Positions 8,340 to 17,848 of a stretch of 64,000 nucleotides of DNA are shown here, piece after piece (the stretch's first letter is position 1; every line of letters starts with the position of its first letter). A program made the position numbers and the translations under genes. The DNA is taken from NCBI RefSeq assembly GCF_034321785.1, contig NZ_JAXLPB010000002.1, positions 186,001-250,000 of the forward strand. The letters are read 5' to 3'. This DNA is from Fulvimarina uroteuthidis (GTDB lineage: Bacteria > Pseudomonadota > Alphaproteobacteria > Rhizobiales > Rhizobiaceae). The notes below the pieces were generated by a model. The model saw only the letters and a list, made by a program, of their open reading frames with translations, was not told where the DNA came from and ran no database searches.

Positions 8340-9491
8340 TCACTCGTGCTGCAGCAGGCCGTTCGGGGATTCGCGGAATTCGTTGACCACCATGTCGTCC
8401 CGGTGGATCACGACGTTGCGGCCCTCATAGCCGAGCGCGGCGCCGATCTTGTCGGAATGGAGTCCGGCGATGATCGAGGCGTCCTCATTGTCGTAGGTGA
8501 TCAGCCCGCAGGCGACCTCGTTGCCCGACTGGTCGAGCACCGCGACCGTGTCGCCGCGGCGGAAGGTGCCCGAGACCTTCGTAATGCCCTTGGGCAACAG
8601 GCTCTTGCCCTGCTTCAATGCCCGGACCGCGCCATCGTCGATGGTGATGCCGCCGCTGGTCGAAAGATGGCCGGAAATCCAGCGCTTGCGCGCGGTCTGT
8701 GGATTGCCGCTGGCCAGAAACCGCGTCAGGCGGCCGCCGTTCTCGATCGCCGCCAGGGGATAGAGACGATGTCCGAGCGTGATGATCATCTCCGTGCCCG
8801 ATGCCGTCGCGATGCGGGCGGCATCCATCTTGGTCTTCATGCCGCCGCGCGAATATTCGGAGGCCGCGGCCCCCGCCATCGCGTCGATCTCCGGCGTCAC
8901 CTTCTCCACCAGCGGAATGTGCGTCGCCTCGGGATCGAGCGCGGGGGGCGCCGTATAGAGACCGTCGACGTCGGACAGCAGGATCAGGAGGTCGGCGTCC
9001 ACCATGGTCGCGACCCGGGCGGCGAGGCGATCATTGTCGCCATAGCGGATTTCGGACGTCGCGACCGTGTCGTTCTCGTTGATCACGGGGATCGCCCGCA
9101 TGGACAGAAGCGTGCCGATCGTCGCGCGGGCGTTCAGATAGGCCCGCCGATGCTCGGTGTCGTTGAGGGTGAGGAGGATCTGCCCGGTCTGGAAATTGTG
9201 CCGGCTCAGCATCTCCGAATAGGTGCGCGAGAGGGCGATCTGGCCGACGGCGGCGGCCGCCTGGCTCTCCTCCAGCTTCAGCGGCCCGGGCGCGATCTTC
9301 AGAAGCGTGCGCCCCATGGCGACCGCTCCCGACGATACGATGAGGATCTGGTGGCCCTGCGCGGCAAGACGCGCCACGTCCTCGCAGAGCGATTCCAGCC
9401 AGACGCGGCGAAGCCCCCTGCCCCGGTCGACGAGGAGCGCCGAACCGATCTTGATGGTGATGCGCTTGTAGCGTGACAGATCGAACGTCAT
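8340..9491 (-). CDS. proB: Glutamate 5-kinase with PUA domain
   Basis: Phosphorylates glutamate to start proline synthesis and is normally feedback-inhibited by proline. The 383-residue protein has an N-terminal amino-acid-kinase domain (ITIKIGSALLVD at residue 11, VINENDTVATSEIRYGDND near 145, SDVDGLYTAPP near 170). A C-terminal PUA domain follows from about residue 285 (GGITIDDGAVRALKQGKSLLP). The ATG overlaps the obgE stop as ATGA, implying translational coupling. Confidence 0.96.
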   Translation of the reverse strand: MTFDLSRYKRITIKIGSALLVDRGRGLRRVWLESLCEDVARLAAQGHQILIVSSGAVAMGRTLLKIAPGPLKLEESQAAAAVGQIALSRTYSEMLSRHNFQTGQILLTLNDTEHRRAYLNARATIGTLLSMRAIPVINENDTVATSEIRYGDNDRLAARVATMVDADLLILLSDVDGLYTAPPALDPEATHIPLVEKVTPEIDAMAGAAASEYSRGGMKTKMDAARIATASGTEMIITLGHRLYPLAAIENGGRLTRFLASGNPQTARKRWISGHLSTSGGITIDDGAVRALKQGKSLLPKGITKVSGTFRRGDTVAVLDQSGNEVACGLITYDNEDASIIAGLHSDKIGAALGYEGRNVVIHRDDMVVNEFRESPNGLLQHE

Positions 9492-10546
9492 CGCTCGTAC
9501 GCTCCTTCGGGCTGCCAGCCCTCTTCGCCATCGTCCCCGTCGTCGGCGGGGGGATCGCGGTCGGCCGCGATCGTTTTGGCCAGAAGCCGCAACGTGTCCG
9601 TCAGCCCTTCCTGGCTGACGGCGGACAGTTCGATGACGGTCTTGCCGGAGGCCTGCTTCAGGGCGGCGAGCTTTTCGGCGCGCATCTCCTTGTCGAGCGT
9701 ATCGACCTGACTCAGGCAGAGAATTTCCGTCTTGTCCTCGATGCCGTTGCCATAGGCCTCGAGTTCGCCGCGCACGGTGCGGTAGGCTGCCGCGACATCC
9801 TCCTCGACGCAGGAGACGAGATGCAGGAGAACGCTGGTGCGCTCCACATGGCCGAGGAAACGGTCGCCGATACCGACACCGAGATGGGCGCCCTCGATCA
9901 GCCCGGGAATGTCGGCGATGACGAACTCGTTGCCATCCACCTTGGCGACGCCGAGACCCGGATGCAACGTCGTGAAGGGATAGTCGGCGATCTTCGGTCG
10001 GGCGCGCGTCACCGTCGACAGGAAGGTGGATTTTCCCGCATTGGGAAGGCCGACCAGGCCTGCGTCGGCGATGAGCTTCAGCCGCAGCCAGATCGTCAGC
10101 TCCTGGCCGGGAATACCGGGATTGGCATGGCGGGGCGCCTGGTTGGTGGAGGATTTGAACCGGTCGTTGCCGAAACCGCCATTGCCGCCCTGGGCGATCT
10201 TGCGGCGATCGCCGATCTTTTCCAGGTCGCAGATCAGGGTCTCGTTGTCCTCGGCGAACACCTGCGTGCCCGCCGGCACCTTCAGCGTGATGCTTTCGCC
10301 GTTCGCGCCGTGCCGGTTCCGGCCCATGCCATGGACGCCGGTCTGCGCCTTGAAATGCTGCTGGTAACGATAGTCGATCAGGGTGTTCAGACCGGACACG
10401 GCCTCGATCCAGACATCGCCGCCGCGACCGCCATCGCCGCCGTCCGGCCCGCCGAATTCGACGAAACGCTCGCGGCGGAAGGAGACGGAGCCTGCTCCGC
10501 CGTCGCCGGAGCGGACGTAGACTTTGGCTTGGTCGAGGAATTTCAT
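9488..10546 (-). CDS. obgE: GTPase Obg (CgtA)
   Basis: Essential ribosome-associated GTPase that works on the large subunit and in growth control. In the 352-residue protein the glycine-rich Obg fold covers residues 1-158 (GDGGAGSVSFRRERFVEFGGPDGG split over the start). The G domain has G1 GLPNAGKST, G3 DIPGLIEGAHLG and a degenerate NKxD region (CLSQVDTLD). The variable C-terminal tail is short and acidic rather than a full OCT domain, as in many alphaproteobacteria. First of the tightly packed obgE-proB-proA-nadD set. Confidence 0.96.
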   Translation of the reverse strand: MKFLDQAKVYVRSGDGGAGSVSFRRERFVEFGGPDGGDGGRGGDVWIEAVSGLNTLIDYRYQQHFKAQTGVHGMGRNRHGANGESITLKVPAGTQVFAEDNETLICDLEKIGDRRKIAQGGNGGFGNDRFKSSTNQAPRHANPGIPGQELTIWLRLKLIADAGLVGLPNAGKSTFLSTVTRARPKIADYPFTTLHPGLGVAKVDGNEFVIADIPGLIEGAHLGVGIGDRFLGHVERTSVLLHLVSCVEEDVAAAYRTVRGELEAYGNGIEDKTEILCLSQVDTLDKEMRAEKLAALKQASGKTVIELSAVSQEGLTDTLRLLAKTIAADRDPPADDGDDGEEGWQPEGAYER

Positions 10547-10592
10547 GGGTCTGGCCTGGCTTTGATCTGTGAGATGTCGAAAGAAAAGCGGA

Positions 10593-11141
10593 TCAGCGAT
10601 CCGGTTTATAAAAGGTGACGTTGGAGGATGCGAGCGGTAGATAATATTTGGACACCGTCACCGCGTTGGTCACCGTGCCGTCGTCCTGCGGCTGCATGAC
10701 ATGGTGGAAGCGAAACAGCGTGTCCGATCCGTTCGGTGCGTAGCCGTCATAGTCGAGCGTCAGTCTCGCCGGCGCGTATTCGCCCGTCACCCGCCGCGGC
10801 GCCGTCAGGGTTCCGTCCCCGATCTGCGTGCGCACGGTGCCGGAGATCGATCCGTCCCGGTGCGCGAAGAGTTCCCAGCGCTGCAGCGCCTCGCCTCCGG
10901 CAAAGGTGAAGCGTTCGTCGAGGGTGAGCTCGCCCCGCGCGTAAACGCCCTCGAAGCGTGCGGTGAACGCCTGCGTCGAGACGAACAGGGTGGTGATCGT
11001 GCCGTGCGAGCGCGACGTTCCGTCGAAGAAGGACAGCGGCGTCGGCGGGATCGTTCCGGCGTCGCGGGCAACGGCGAGGCCCGTGGCAAGGCTTCCAGCC
11101 AGAACGCCCGCGCCGAGAACCATCTTCCGCCAACCTATCAT
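10593..11141 (-). CDS. DUF3833-family protein, probably exported
   Basis: This 182-residue protein has a hydrophobic N terminus (residues 6-26, MVLGAGVLAGSLATGLAVA) that looks like a signal peptide. The rest has the alternating strand pattern of DUF3833, ending VTNAVTVSKYYLPLASSNVTFYK. Family function is not established. There is no lipobox cysteine at the predicted cleavage site, unlike annotated lipoprotein members. The start at 11141 sits two bases from the stop of the upstream GNAT gene, so the two are co-transcribed, wedged between rpmA and obgE. Confidence 0.7.
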   Translation of the reverse strand: MIGWRKMVLGAGVLAGSLATGLAVARDAGTIPPTPLSFFDGTSRSHGTITTLFVSTQAFTARFEGVYARGELTLDERFTFAGGEALQRWELFAHRDGSISGTVRTQIGDGTLTAPRRVTGEYAPARLTLDYDGYAPNGSDTLFRFHHVMQPQDDGTVTNAVTVSKYYLPLASSNVTFYKPDR

Positions 11142-11142
11142 C

Positions 11143-11715
11143 CTATCGTCCCCACATGCGGATCGACCGCCAAGAATTTCTGTCCAGCATATAATGCTCC
11201 GATGCGACGCGGCCCGCCGAAAGCGAATCGATCATGCCGGGACCGGTAAACGCGAAACCGCATCGACGGATGAGCTGCCGGGATGCATCGTTGACCACCC
11301 GGCACGAAACGTCGATCCGGTCGAGTTCCAGGGTTTGGAAGCCGTAATCGATCAGGCGCTGGGCCGCTTCCGTGCCGTAGCCCGAACCCCAGAAGGCGCG
11401 GCCGAGCCAGTAGCCGAGTTCGGCCCGGCCATGGCGCAGCCTGTGCAACCCGCCGATGCCGATGAGATCGTCGCATTCGCGCCGCGCCAGAGCGAAGATC
11501 GCGTTCTTGCTCTGCTGCGGGATCGCCGCGACGAACGCCTCGGCATCGTCCGTCATGTAGGGCCAGGGCACCCGCGACAGCATGGAGACGACGTCGTAAT
11601 CGGCAAGGTGCGCGGTGATCGCCGGCACGTCCCGCATGGTGGGTCGTCGCAGGATCAACCGCCGCGTCGTCAACCGTTCATCGTCTTCGCAGTCCAGGGT
11701 CAGGTCGTCGCTCAT
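11143..11715 (-). CDS. GNAT N-acetyltransferase, RimJ/RimL type
   Basis: This 190-residue acetyltransferase has the RimJ/L start LTTRRLILRRPTMRDVPAI and the acetyl-CoA loop region GYWLGRAFWGSGYGTEAAQRLIDYGF, then the VVNDASRQLIRRCGF C-terminal motif. The substrate is unknown; members modify ribosomal proteins, antibiotics or small amines. I chose the ATG at 11715 because GGAGG lies five bases upstream. GNAT genes at this position near rpmA and obgE are common in Hyphomicrobiales, so this looks ancestral. Confidence 0.85.
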   Translation of the reverse strand: MSDDLTLDCEDDERLTTRRLILRRPTMRDVPAITAHLADYDVVSMLSRVPWPYMTDDAEAFVAAIPQQSKNAIFALARRECDDLIGIGGLHRLRHGRAELGYWLGRAFWGSGYGTEAAQRLIDYGFQTLELDRIDVSCRVVNDASRQLIRRCGFAFTGPGMIDSLSAGRVASEHYMLDRNSWRSIRMWGR

Positions 11716-11851
11716 CAGAGCCTCCGGTAGAAACGAAACAAGGGAAGATGGCGGCCCATCTCCCCTGTTCGTCTTCTGTCGGATTTCGCCTGAAGCGGAT
11801 GTCCTCAAGAATGCCGGGTCGGTGGGACGCCGGCACTCGAGAAAGCACCGG

Positions 11852-12121
<270 letters not shown>

Positions 12122-12240
12122 CTCGAAACTCTCCTTGCCTCTCGCTTCAGAGGCTTGCGGGCGGCTACGACGCCCAAAATAACCGTTTGATCAGGTTCCG
12201 CGACCCGTTTTTTCGACGGGGCGCGAAAATCCGCCCAGTG

Positions 12241-12543
12241 TCAGGCGCCGGCGATATTCGCCACGCGAACCTTGGTCAGGTTCTGGCGATGGCCGCGGGT
12301 GCGCTTGGAATTCTGGCGACGACGCTTCTTGAAGGAAATGACCTTCTTGCCGCGGGTCTGCTCGACGATCTCCAGCGTGACCTTGGCGCCGTCCACGAAG
12401 GGCGTGCCGATCTTGGTGCCGACCATCAGGACTTCGGCAAGCTCGATCTTGTCGCCGGCCTCGCCCTGGATACGCTCGATTTCGAACTGGTCGTCGGCGG
12501 TGACGCGATACTGCTTTCCGCCGGTTTTGATGACTGCGAACAT
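12241..12543 (-). CDS. rplU: 50S ribosomal protein L21
   Basis: This 100-residue protein starts MFAVIKTGGKQYRV and contains FKKRRRQNSKRTRGHRQ, the L21 signature. L21 binds 23S rRNA in early large-subunit assembly. The ATG at 12543 is preceded by GGAG, so the upstream ORF extension to 12573 is not used. It starts the rplU-rpmA transcription unit. Confidence 0.98.
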   Translation of the reverse strand: MFAVIKTGGKQYRVTADDQFEIERIQGEAGDKIELAEVLMVGTKIGTPFVDGAKVTLEIVEQTRGKKVISFKKRRRQNSKRTRGHRQNLTKVRVANIAGA

Positions 12544-12638
12544 TTTATCTCCGTTCGTCTGATCGGCTCTCATGTCGGGCCCTTCGGGGAAGGGATGACC
12601 GGGCCGTCTTCTTGTTCAGTCGGGTTCATCACAAGACA

Positions 12639-12677
12639 CCAAAAGGCTGGAAGACGCAGCTCCGCCCCAGCCTTTGG
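12639..12677 (-). terminator. Hairpin between nadC and rplU, probable nadC terminator
   Basis: CCAAAAGGCTGG (12639-12650) and CCAGCCTTTGG (12667-12677) form a stem of about 11 pairs with one bulge and a 16-base loop. On the minus strand the GGCTGG/CCAGCC core is followed by TTTT, as a terminator for nadC would be. It also lies about 100 bases before rplU, so a leader role for L21 is possible. Confidence 0.55.
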
Positions 12678-12772
12678 ATCTGCGCACGGTATAAGCACTT
12701 GTGTTCCGGGGCGTCAAGCCGTCGGGCGTTCGGGAACGATGGCATCGGACGCATCGCGCGTGAAGACGCTCC

Positions 12773-13642
12773 TCACACCTCGTCGAGCCCCAGATCGACG
12801 ATCGGGGCCGAATGGGTGAGCCAGCCGACAGAGATGAGGTCGACGCCGGCGGCCGAGACCGGGCCGACGGTCTCGGCCGTCATCCGGCCGGAGGCTTCGG
12901 TCGTGGCGCGGCCCGCGACCATGCGGACGGCCTGCGCCAGGGTCTCGGGGGTCATGTTGTCGAGAAGCACGGCGTCGGGCTCGTATCTCAGGGCCTCTTC
13001 GAGCTGCGCCAGCGTATCGACCTCGATCTCGATCTTCAGCATGTGGCCGGCATAGGCCCTGGCGCGGCCCATCGCCTCCTTCACCGATCCGGCGACGGCG
13101 ATGTGATTGTCCTTGATGAGGATCGCATCGTCGAGGCCGAAGCGGTGATTGCCGCCGCCGCCGGCCTTCACCGCGTGCTTTTCGAGCGTGCGAAGGCCCG
13201 GCGTCGTCTTGCGGGTGCAGACGATGTCGGCCGCGCCGTGGGCGCGCGCGGCGGCGACGAGATCGGCCGTCGCCGTCGCGATGCCGGACAGGTGGCAGAC
13301 GAGATTGAGCGCCACCCGCTCGGCGGTGAGGATCGAACGGGCGGGCCCGGAAATCGCCAGCACCGTGTCGCCGGGCGCAAACCGTCCGCCATCTGCCATC
13401 ACGCTTTCCAGCGCGATCGAAGGATCGATGAGCTCGAAGGCGAGGCGGGCCGCGTCGAGGCCGGCGAGCGTGCCGGACTGGCGCGCGGCGATCACGCCCT
13501 TCATCGTGGCATCGGCCGGGATGACGGCTTCCGACGTCACGTCGCCGCGCCGCCCGAGGTCTTCGTGAAGGGCGGCGCGCACGATCGGCTCGATCAGGAA
13601 GCGCGGCGGGCCGCTCGCGGCGGCCGATCTTTGATCAGGCAT
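12773..13642 (-). CDS. nadC: Nicotinate-nucleotide pyrophosphorylase (carboxylating)
   Basis: Quinolinate phosphoribosyltransferase, third step of de novo NAD synthesis. The 289-residue protein has EDLGRRGDVTSEAVIP near residue 25, the CTRKTTPGLRTLEKHAVKAGGGGNHR signature (split here by catalytic Arg/Lys/His residues) near 145 and DAVLLDNMTP near 215. It ends with the GVDLISVGWLTHSAP motif. ATG 13642 (MPDQRSAA) gives normal family length; the reading to 13783 overlaps nadB and is rejected. Third gene of nadA-nadB-nadC. Confidence 0.95.
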   Translation of the reverse strand: MPDQRSAAASGPPRFLIEPIVRAALHEDLGRRGDVTSEAVIPADATMKGVIAARQSGTLAGLDAARLAFELIDPSIALESVMADGGRFAPGDTVLAISGPARSILTAERVALNLVCHLSGIATATADLVAAARAHGAADIVCTRKTTPGLRTLEKHAVKAGGGGNHRFGLDDAILIKDNHIAVAGSVKEAMGRARAYAGHMLKIEIEVDTLAQLEEALRYEPDAVLLDNMTPETLAQAVRMVAGRATTEASGRMTAETVGPVSAAGVDLISVGWLTHSAPIVDLGLDEV

Positions 13643-13676
13643 GACGCTTGTCTCGTTCGTGAAGGGAAAGACGTCC

Positions 13677-15380
13677 TCAGGCGGGCACGGCCGCCATGGG
13701 CGGGGCCGTGTGCGAGGGGTTCGAAGACAGTTCGGCAGCGGCGGGACGCCGATGGAACGCGATCGTATCGGCCACGACGCCATCCGGCAGACCCATGTCG
13801 CGGAGCGCCGCGCCGGCCGGACCCGGGTCGAGAACGGCGTCGAGCGTGGTCTCGCTGTGGACCGGCGCGCGCTGTTCGCGATGGTCCGACCGGTCGTGCC
13901 CGCCCCGGCTTTCGAGCCGCGCCCTTGCCGTCACGGCGATGACGAGGCCGATCTCTGCGGTCGCAAAGCCCTTTGCCGCAAGCGCCGACAATGCGAGAAC
14001 GGCCGCGTCGAGCCCTTCGGCATCGCGGCTGACGCCCACGTGGCGCGCCATGATCCCGCGCACGAGCGCGAGCGCCGCGCCGACGTCGGCAAGCTTGGGC
14101 GAGCGGAGCGGCGGACCGGCGAGCCGCAGAACCGCGCCCTCGCACGGGCGATCGGCGGCGAGAATATCGGCCGCGATCCGCTCGCCGAAGACGAGGGCCT
14201 CGGCGAGCGAGTTCGAGGCCAGGCGGTTTGCGCCGTGAAGTCCGCTCGAGGCGCATTCGCCTGCCGCGTAGAGGCCGGCGATCGACGCGCGACCGCGATC
14301 GTCCACGGCGATCCCGCCCATGTGATAGTGGGCCGCCGGGCAGACCGGGATCGGCTGGCGGGCCGGATCGATCCCGTTGGCGCGGCAGAGTGCGGTGACG
14401 GTCGGAAATTTCGTCTCCATCGTGGCCGCAAGATGGGTGGCGTCGAGAACCACTGTCTCTCCCCGCGCCCGCTGCACGAAAATCGCCCGCGCGACGACGT
14501 CGCGCGGGGCAAGTTCGCGGCCCGGCACGTCGGCCATGAACCGGTCGCCCCGGCCGTTGCGGAGGATCGCGCCCTCTCCGCGCAGTGCTTCGGTCGCAAG
14601 CGGCAGCGGCGTGCCGGGTGCCGCGGCGATATCGATGGCGGTCGGGTGGAACTGGACGAACTCCATGTCCCGCAGCCTCGCGCCGGCGCGGCCCGCGAGC
14701 GCGAGGCCCGACCCGGTGGCGCCCGCCGGGTTGGTCGTCTCGGCATAGAGCGCACCGAGCCCGCCGGTCGCCAGCACCACCGCGCCCGCGCCGATGACGA
14801 GGCTGTCGCCGCCGATCGCCTGGCACAGGGCCCCCGCGACGCGGCCGCCATCGTCCGTCAGGAGCGCGGTCGCGACGACCCGTTCGAGGATGGTGATCCG
14901 CCGGTTCGCCCTCGCCGCCTCTACCAGGGTCGACAGAACGGCGTGACCCGTTCCGTCGCCGCCCGCCTTGACGATGCGGCGCGCCGAGTGGGCGGCCTCC
15001 AGGCCGAGGGCGAAGCCGCCGGTCGCGTCCCGGTCGAAGGGAACGCCGAGACCGGCGAGCCACCGGACGGCGGAGGGCACGTGCGTGGCGACGAGGAGAG
15101 CGATCGCCGGCTCGGTGAGGCCGGCGCCGGCATTGACCGTATCGAGGGCGTGGGCCTGCGGACTGTCATCGGCATCCATGGCGGCGGCGATGCCGCCCTG
15201 CGCCCAGTCGGTCGCCGCTTCGAGCCCGAGGGGGGCGGCCGTCACGACGATGACCTCTGTGTCTTCGGCGAGCCGCAAGGCGGTTGTGAGGCCCGCGACG
15301 CCCGCACCGATCACGAGCGCCGGGGTCGTGCGGTCGGGCAGCCGGGCGTCGAAACGGCCTGGATCTGGATGATGGGTCAT
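13677..15380 (-). CDS. nadB: L-aspartate oxidase
   Basis: FAD enzyme oxidising L-aspartate to iminoaspartate, the first step of NAD synthesis. The 567-residue protein has an N-terminal FAD-binding LVIGAGVAGLTTALRLAED, then DWAQGGIAAAMDADDSPQAH. Later come a capping domain and the C-terminal FAD motif GLYAAGECASSGLHGANRLASNSL (read in two parts). I chose the ATG at 15380 because GAGGAGG lies eight bases upstream. It sits between nadC (gap 34) and nadA (gap 84). Confidence 0.95.
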   Translation of the reverse strand: MTHHPDPGRFDARLPDRTTPALVIGAGVAGLTTALRLAEDTEVIVVTAAPLGLEAATDWAQGGIAAAMDADDSPQAHALDTVNAGAGLTEPAIALLVATHVPSAVRWLAGLGVPFDRDATGGFALGLEAAHSARRIVKAGGDGTGHAVLSTLVEAARANRRITILERVVATALLTDDGGRVAGALCQAIGGDSLVIGAGAVVLATGGLGALYAETTNPAGATGSGLALAGRAGARLRDMEFVQFHPTAIDIAAAPGTPLPLATEALRGEGAILRNGRGDRFMADVPGRELAPRDVVARAIFVQRARGETVVLDATHLAATMETKFPTVTALCRANGIDPARQPIPVCPAAHYHMGGIAVDDRGRASIAGLYAAGECASSGLHGANRLASNSLAEALVFGERIAADILAADRPCEGAVLRLAGPPLRSPKLADVGAALALVRGIMARHVGVSRDAEGLDAAVLALSALAAKGFATAEIGLVIAVTARARLESRGGHDRSDHREQRAPVHSETTLDAVLDPGPAGAALRDMGLPDGVVADTIAFHRRPAAAELSSNPSHTAPPMAAVPA

Positions 15381-15464
15381 GTCGCGGGCCTCCTCGAGGC
15401 TGGACGAAAGACGGTCCGGTGGGCGGCGCGTGACGATCACGCACCGCCGACCGGGGAGAAAGTC

Positions 15465-16466
15465 TCAGACCCGCACGTCGAGCATGCGCTCGACGGCGCG
15501 GCGGGCGGGGGCCATCAGATGCTCGGGCACGGTCACCTCGTGCTCCATGTTCTCGAGCGCGGAGCGGATGTTCTTCAGCGTGATCCGCTTCATGTGCGGG
15601 CACAGATTGCACGGCTTGACGAATTCGGTGTCCGGGTTCTCGGCCGCCACATTGTCGCTCATCGAGCACTCGGTGATGAGCGCGACGCGGGCCGGCCTGT
15701 TGGTCGAGACGAAGTTCGCCATCTGCGCCGTGGATCCGGCGAAATCGGCTTCGTCGACGACGTTCGGGGGACATTCGGGATGGGCGAGGATCGTCACGCC
15801 CGGATAGGCCTCGCGCATGTCGCGAATGTCCTGCGGGGTGAAGAGTTCGTGCACCTCGCAATGGCCCGCCCAGGTGATGAGCTCGACCTCGGGAATGTCG
15901 CGCTGGACGTTCTGGGCGAGATATTCGTCGGGCAGCATCAGGACGCGCGGCACGCCGAGCGAGCGGATGACGGCATGGGCGTTGCCGGACGTGCAGCAGA
16001 TGTCGGACGCCGCCTTCACCTCGGCCGAGGTGTTGACATAGGTCACGACGGGTACGCCGGGATAGCGCTCGCGAAGCAGGGCGATGTCGGCGGCCGTGAT
16101 GGAATCGGCGAGCGAACAACCTGCGCGCAGGTCCGGAATGAGCACGGTCTTGCCCGGATTGAGAAGCTTTGCCGTCTCGGCCATGAAGTGGACGCCGGCC
16201 ATGACGATCACGTCGGCATCGGTCGTCACCGCCTCGCGGGCGAGCGCAAGCGAATCCCCGACAATATCGGAGACGGTGTGGAAGATTTCCGGGGTCTGGT
16301 AATTGTGGGCGAGGATGACCGCGTTCTTTTCGCGCTTCAGATCCAGGATCGCCTGGACATCCTCCTCCATGGTCGCCCATTCCATTCTCGGAACGAAGCG
16401 GCTCACCCTGTCGTAGAGCATGTCGGTGGTGCGCGCCGCCGGGCGCTCGAGCACGATCGTCGTCAT
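15465..16466 (-). CDS. nadA: Quinolinate synthase A
   Basis: Iron-sulfur enzyme condensing iminoaspartate with dihydroxyacetone phosphate to quinolinate. The 333-residue protein has AVILAHNYQTPEIFHTVSD near residue 50, MAGVHFMAETAKLLNP, and three conserved cysteines expected to hold the 4Fe-4S cluster (DLRAGCSLADS, an upstream-middle Cys, and KPCNLCPHMK). I prefer the ATG at 16466 (MTTIVLERP) because AGGAGG stands eight bases ahead; ATG 16502 would add 12 residues. First gene of nadABC, with a palindromic operator over its promoter. Confidence 0.95.
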   Translation of the reverse strand: MTTIVLERPAARTTDMLYDRVSRFVPRMEWATMEEDVQAILDLKREKNAVILAHNYQTPEIFHTVSDIVGDSLALAREAVTTDADVIVMAGVHFMAETAKLLNPGKTVLIPDLRAGCSLADSITAADIALLRERYPGVPVVTYVNTSAEVKAASDICCTSGNAHAVIRSLGVPRVLMLPDEYLAQNVQRDIPEVELITWAGHCEVHELFTPQDIRDMREAYPGVTILAHPECPPNVVDEADFAGSTAQMANFVSTNRPARVALITECSMSDNVAAENPDTEFVKPCNLCPHMKRITLKNIRSALENMEHEVTVPEHLMAPARRAVERMLDVRV

Positions 16467-16541
16467 CGAAGAAGCCTCCTGCTGCAGGACGGCGTCTGCC
16501 ATCCGGCGCGGGTTGTCATCGCCGCCCCATCTGCGGACCGG

Positions 16542-16577
16542 CTTATGCTACATATGAGCATAAGTCCTGGAATGCAA
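16542..16577 (-). promoter_or_regulatory. nadABC promoter with palindromic operator (candidate NadQ site)
   Basis: On the minus strand TTGCAT (16572-16577) and TATGTA (16549-16554) are spaced by exactly 17 bases. Perfect arms CTTATGCT (16542-16549) and AGCATAAG (16557-16564) flank seven bases and cover the -10 box, the classic position for repression. The neighbouring regulator gene nadQ makes it the likely binder. Confidence 0.75.
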
Positions 16578-16665
16578 GCGCGATCTGGACGGGACCATCG
16601 GGCGGGCCACGATCGGGTGCCCAAGACGCGGCCCGCGCCCGTCGTCGGACGGCCCGCCGGCCCGC

Positions 16666-17652
16666 TCACTCGTCCTTGCCGGGACGCTCCATCGTGATCT
16701 CCGGCCGATAGCGGAAGAGCTTGGCCGGACGGCCTCCGGTGTGGACGGACAGGCGGCCGGTTTCCTCGATGAGGCCCTGGCTTTCCATCAGGCGCCGGAA
16801 ATTCGGCTTGTGCAGCCTGACGCCGGACAGGGCCTCGGCGATGCGCTGGAGATCGAACAGGGTGAATTCGTCCGGCATCAGCTCGAAGAGGACCGGCCGA
16901 TACTTGATCTTGGCGCGCAGCCGGCCGATGGCGGTCGCCAGCATGCGCCGGTGATCGAGGGCAAGAGGCCATCCGCTCGCCGGGTTCGCTCCCGGCTCGC
17001 CGGCGGCACCTGGCCCCCGAATGTCGTGATCCGCCTCGCCGACACCGCGATCGCGGGCCGATTCGGCGACGAGCCCGGCCTCGTAGAGGAGTTCGTAGCG
17101 CTCCAGGACGCGCTCCTCGTTCCAACGCGCGCCTTCCCTTCCGAAGGCAGCCTCCACCCGTTCGAGCCGGCTGCGCCGAACCGCGGGGGCGGCGTCGAGC
17201 GTCCAGCGCGCGAGCGCCGCACGCAGCTCGCAGGCGGCCTGGGGCGGCCCCTCGCGCCAGTCCTCGTAGGGAAAATGCACATAGAGATCGGCCCATCCGG
17301 CGGCCGGACGCTCTTCGGCGGTGCCGCGCACCAGCGCGAGATAGGCGATGGACACGAAGCGGCGGGTTCCCGGACGGCTCTTGTCGCCGAAGGTATAGAG
17401 CTGCTCGACAAAGCCGAGCGGCTGGCCGGTCTGGCGCTCCACCCAGCTTCTGACGCCGGATTCGAGGGTGCGGTGCTCGGCCTCCAGCGGGCCGGACGGC
17501 AGGGATGAAACCCCGTCCTCGCCCGCATTGGCAAGCAGCACGCGCGGACCGGCCTCGTCGAACGCGATGACGACGGCATTGAGGCCGACGCCGACGGTCT
17601 GGCCGTGCGCGTGCGCGCCCATCGTCCACTCCGCGGCTTCGACCTTACTCAT
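16666..17652 (-). CDS. nadQ: NadQ-type transcriptional repressor of NAD synthesis (Nudix-like plus winged helix)
   Basis: This 328-residue protein has an N-terminal Nudix-like fold (residues about 15-160, VGLNAVVIAFDEAGPRVLLA and SLPSGPLEAEHRTLESGVR). The canonical Nudix catalytic GX5EX7REUXEEXGU box is not intact, so it should sense rather than hydrolyse. The C-terminal third is a winged helix (FTLFDLQRIAEALSGVRLH, NFRRLMESQGLIEETGR), as in COG4111 NadQ proteins that control nadABC in alphaproteobacteria. It is encoded directly upstream of nadA in the same direction. Confidence 0.8.
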   Translation of the reverse strand: MSKVEAAEWTMGAHAHGQTVGVGLNAVVIAFDEAGPRVLLANAGEDGVSSLPSGPLEAEHRTLESGVRSWVERQTGQPLGFVEQLYTFGDKSRPGTRRFVSIAYLALVRGTAEERPAAGWADLYVHFPYEDWREGPPQAACELRAALARWTLDAAPAVRRSRLERVEAAFGREGARWNEERVLERYELLYEAGLVAESARDRGVGEADHDIRGPGAAGEPGANPASGWPLALDHRRMLATAIGRLRAKIKYRPVLFELMPDEFTLFDLQRIAEALSGVRLHKPNFRRLMESQGLIEETGRLSVHTGGRPAKLFRYRPEITMERPGKDE

Positions 17653-17848
17653 TGACGCTTCATCCCGATCGTCCGCCCCGCTGTTCCCATCGGCTTAGCA
17701 AAAGAGTGCCTCCGCGACAAAGCACAGTGAGGCGGGCATTTAGGGCGCGCTCGGGACGAAGCAGGCCGGCGCCACCTATCCGACCGTTCGATTCACCGCT
17801 TGTTGAAGCCTTGCGGGCATAATCGAACGGAACCGAAGGAGGAGAGAC

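Noticed and set aside
13641..16697. 1018-codon open frame on the plus strand
   Set aside because: It is the antisense of nadC, nadB and nadA; high GC keeps shadow frames open and the Arg/His-rich translation has no family motif.
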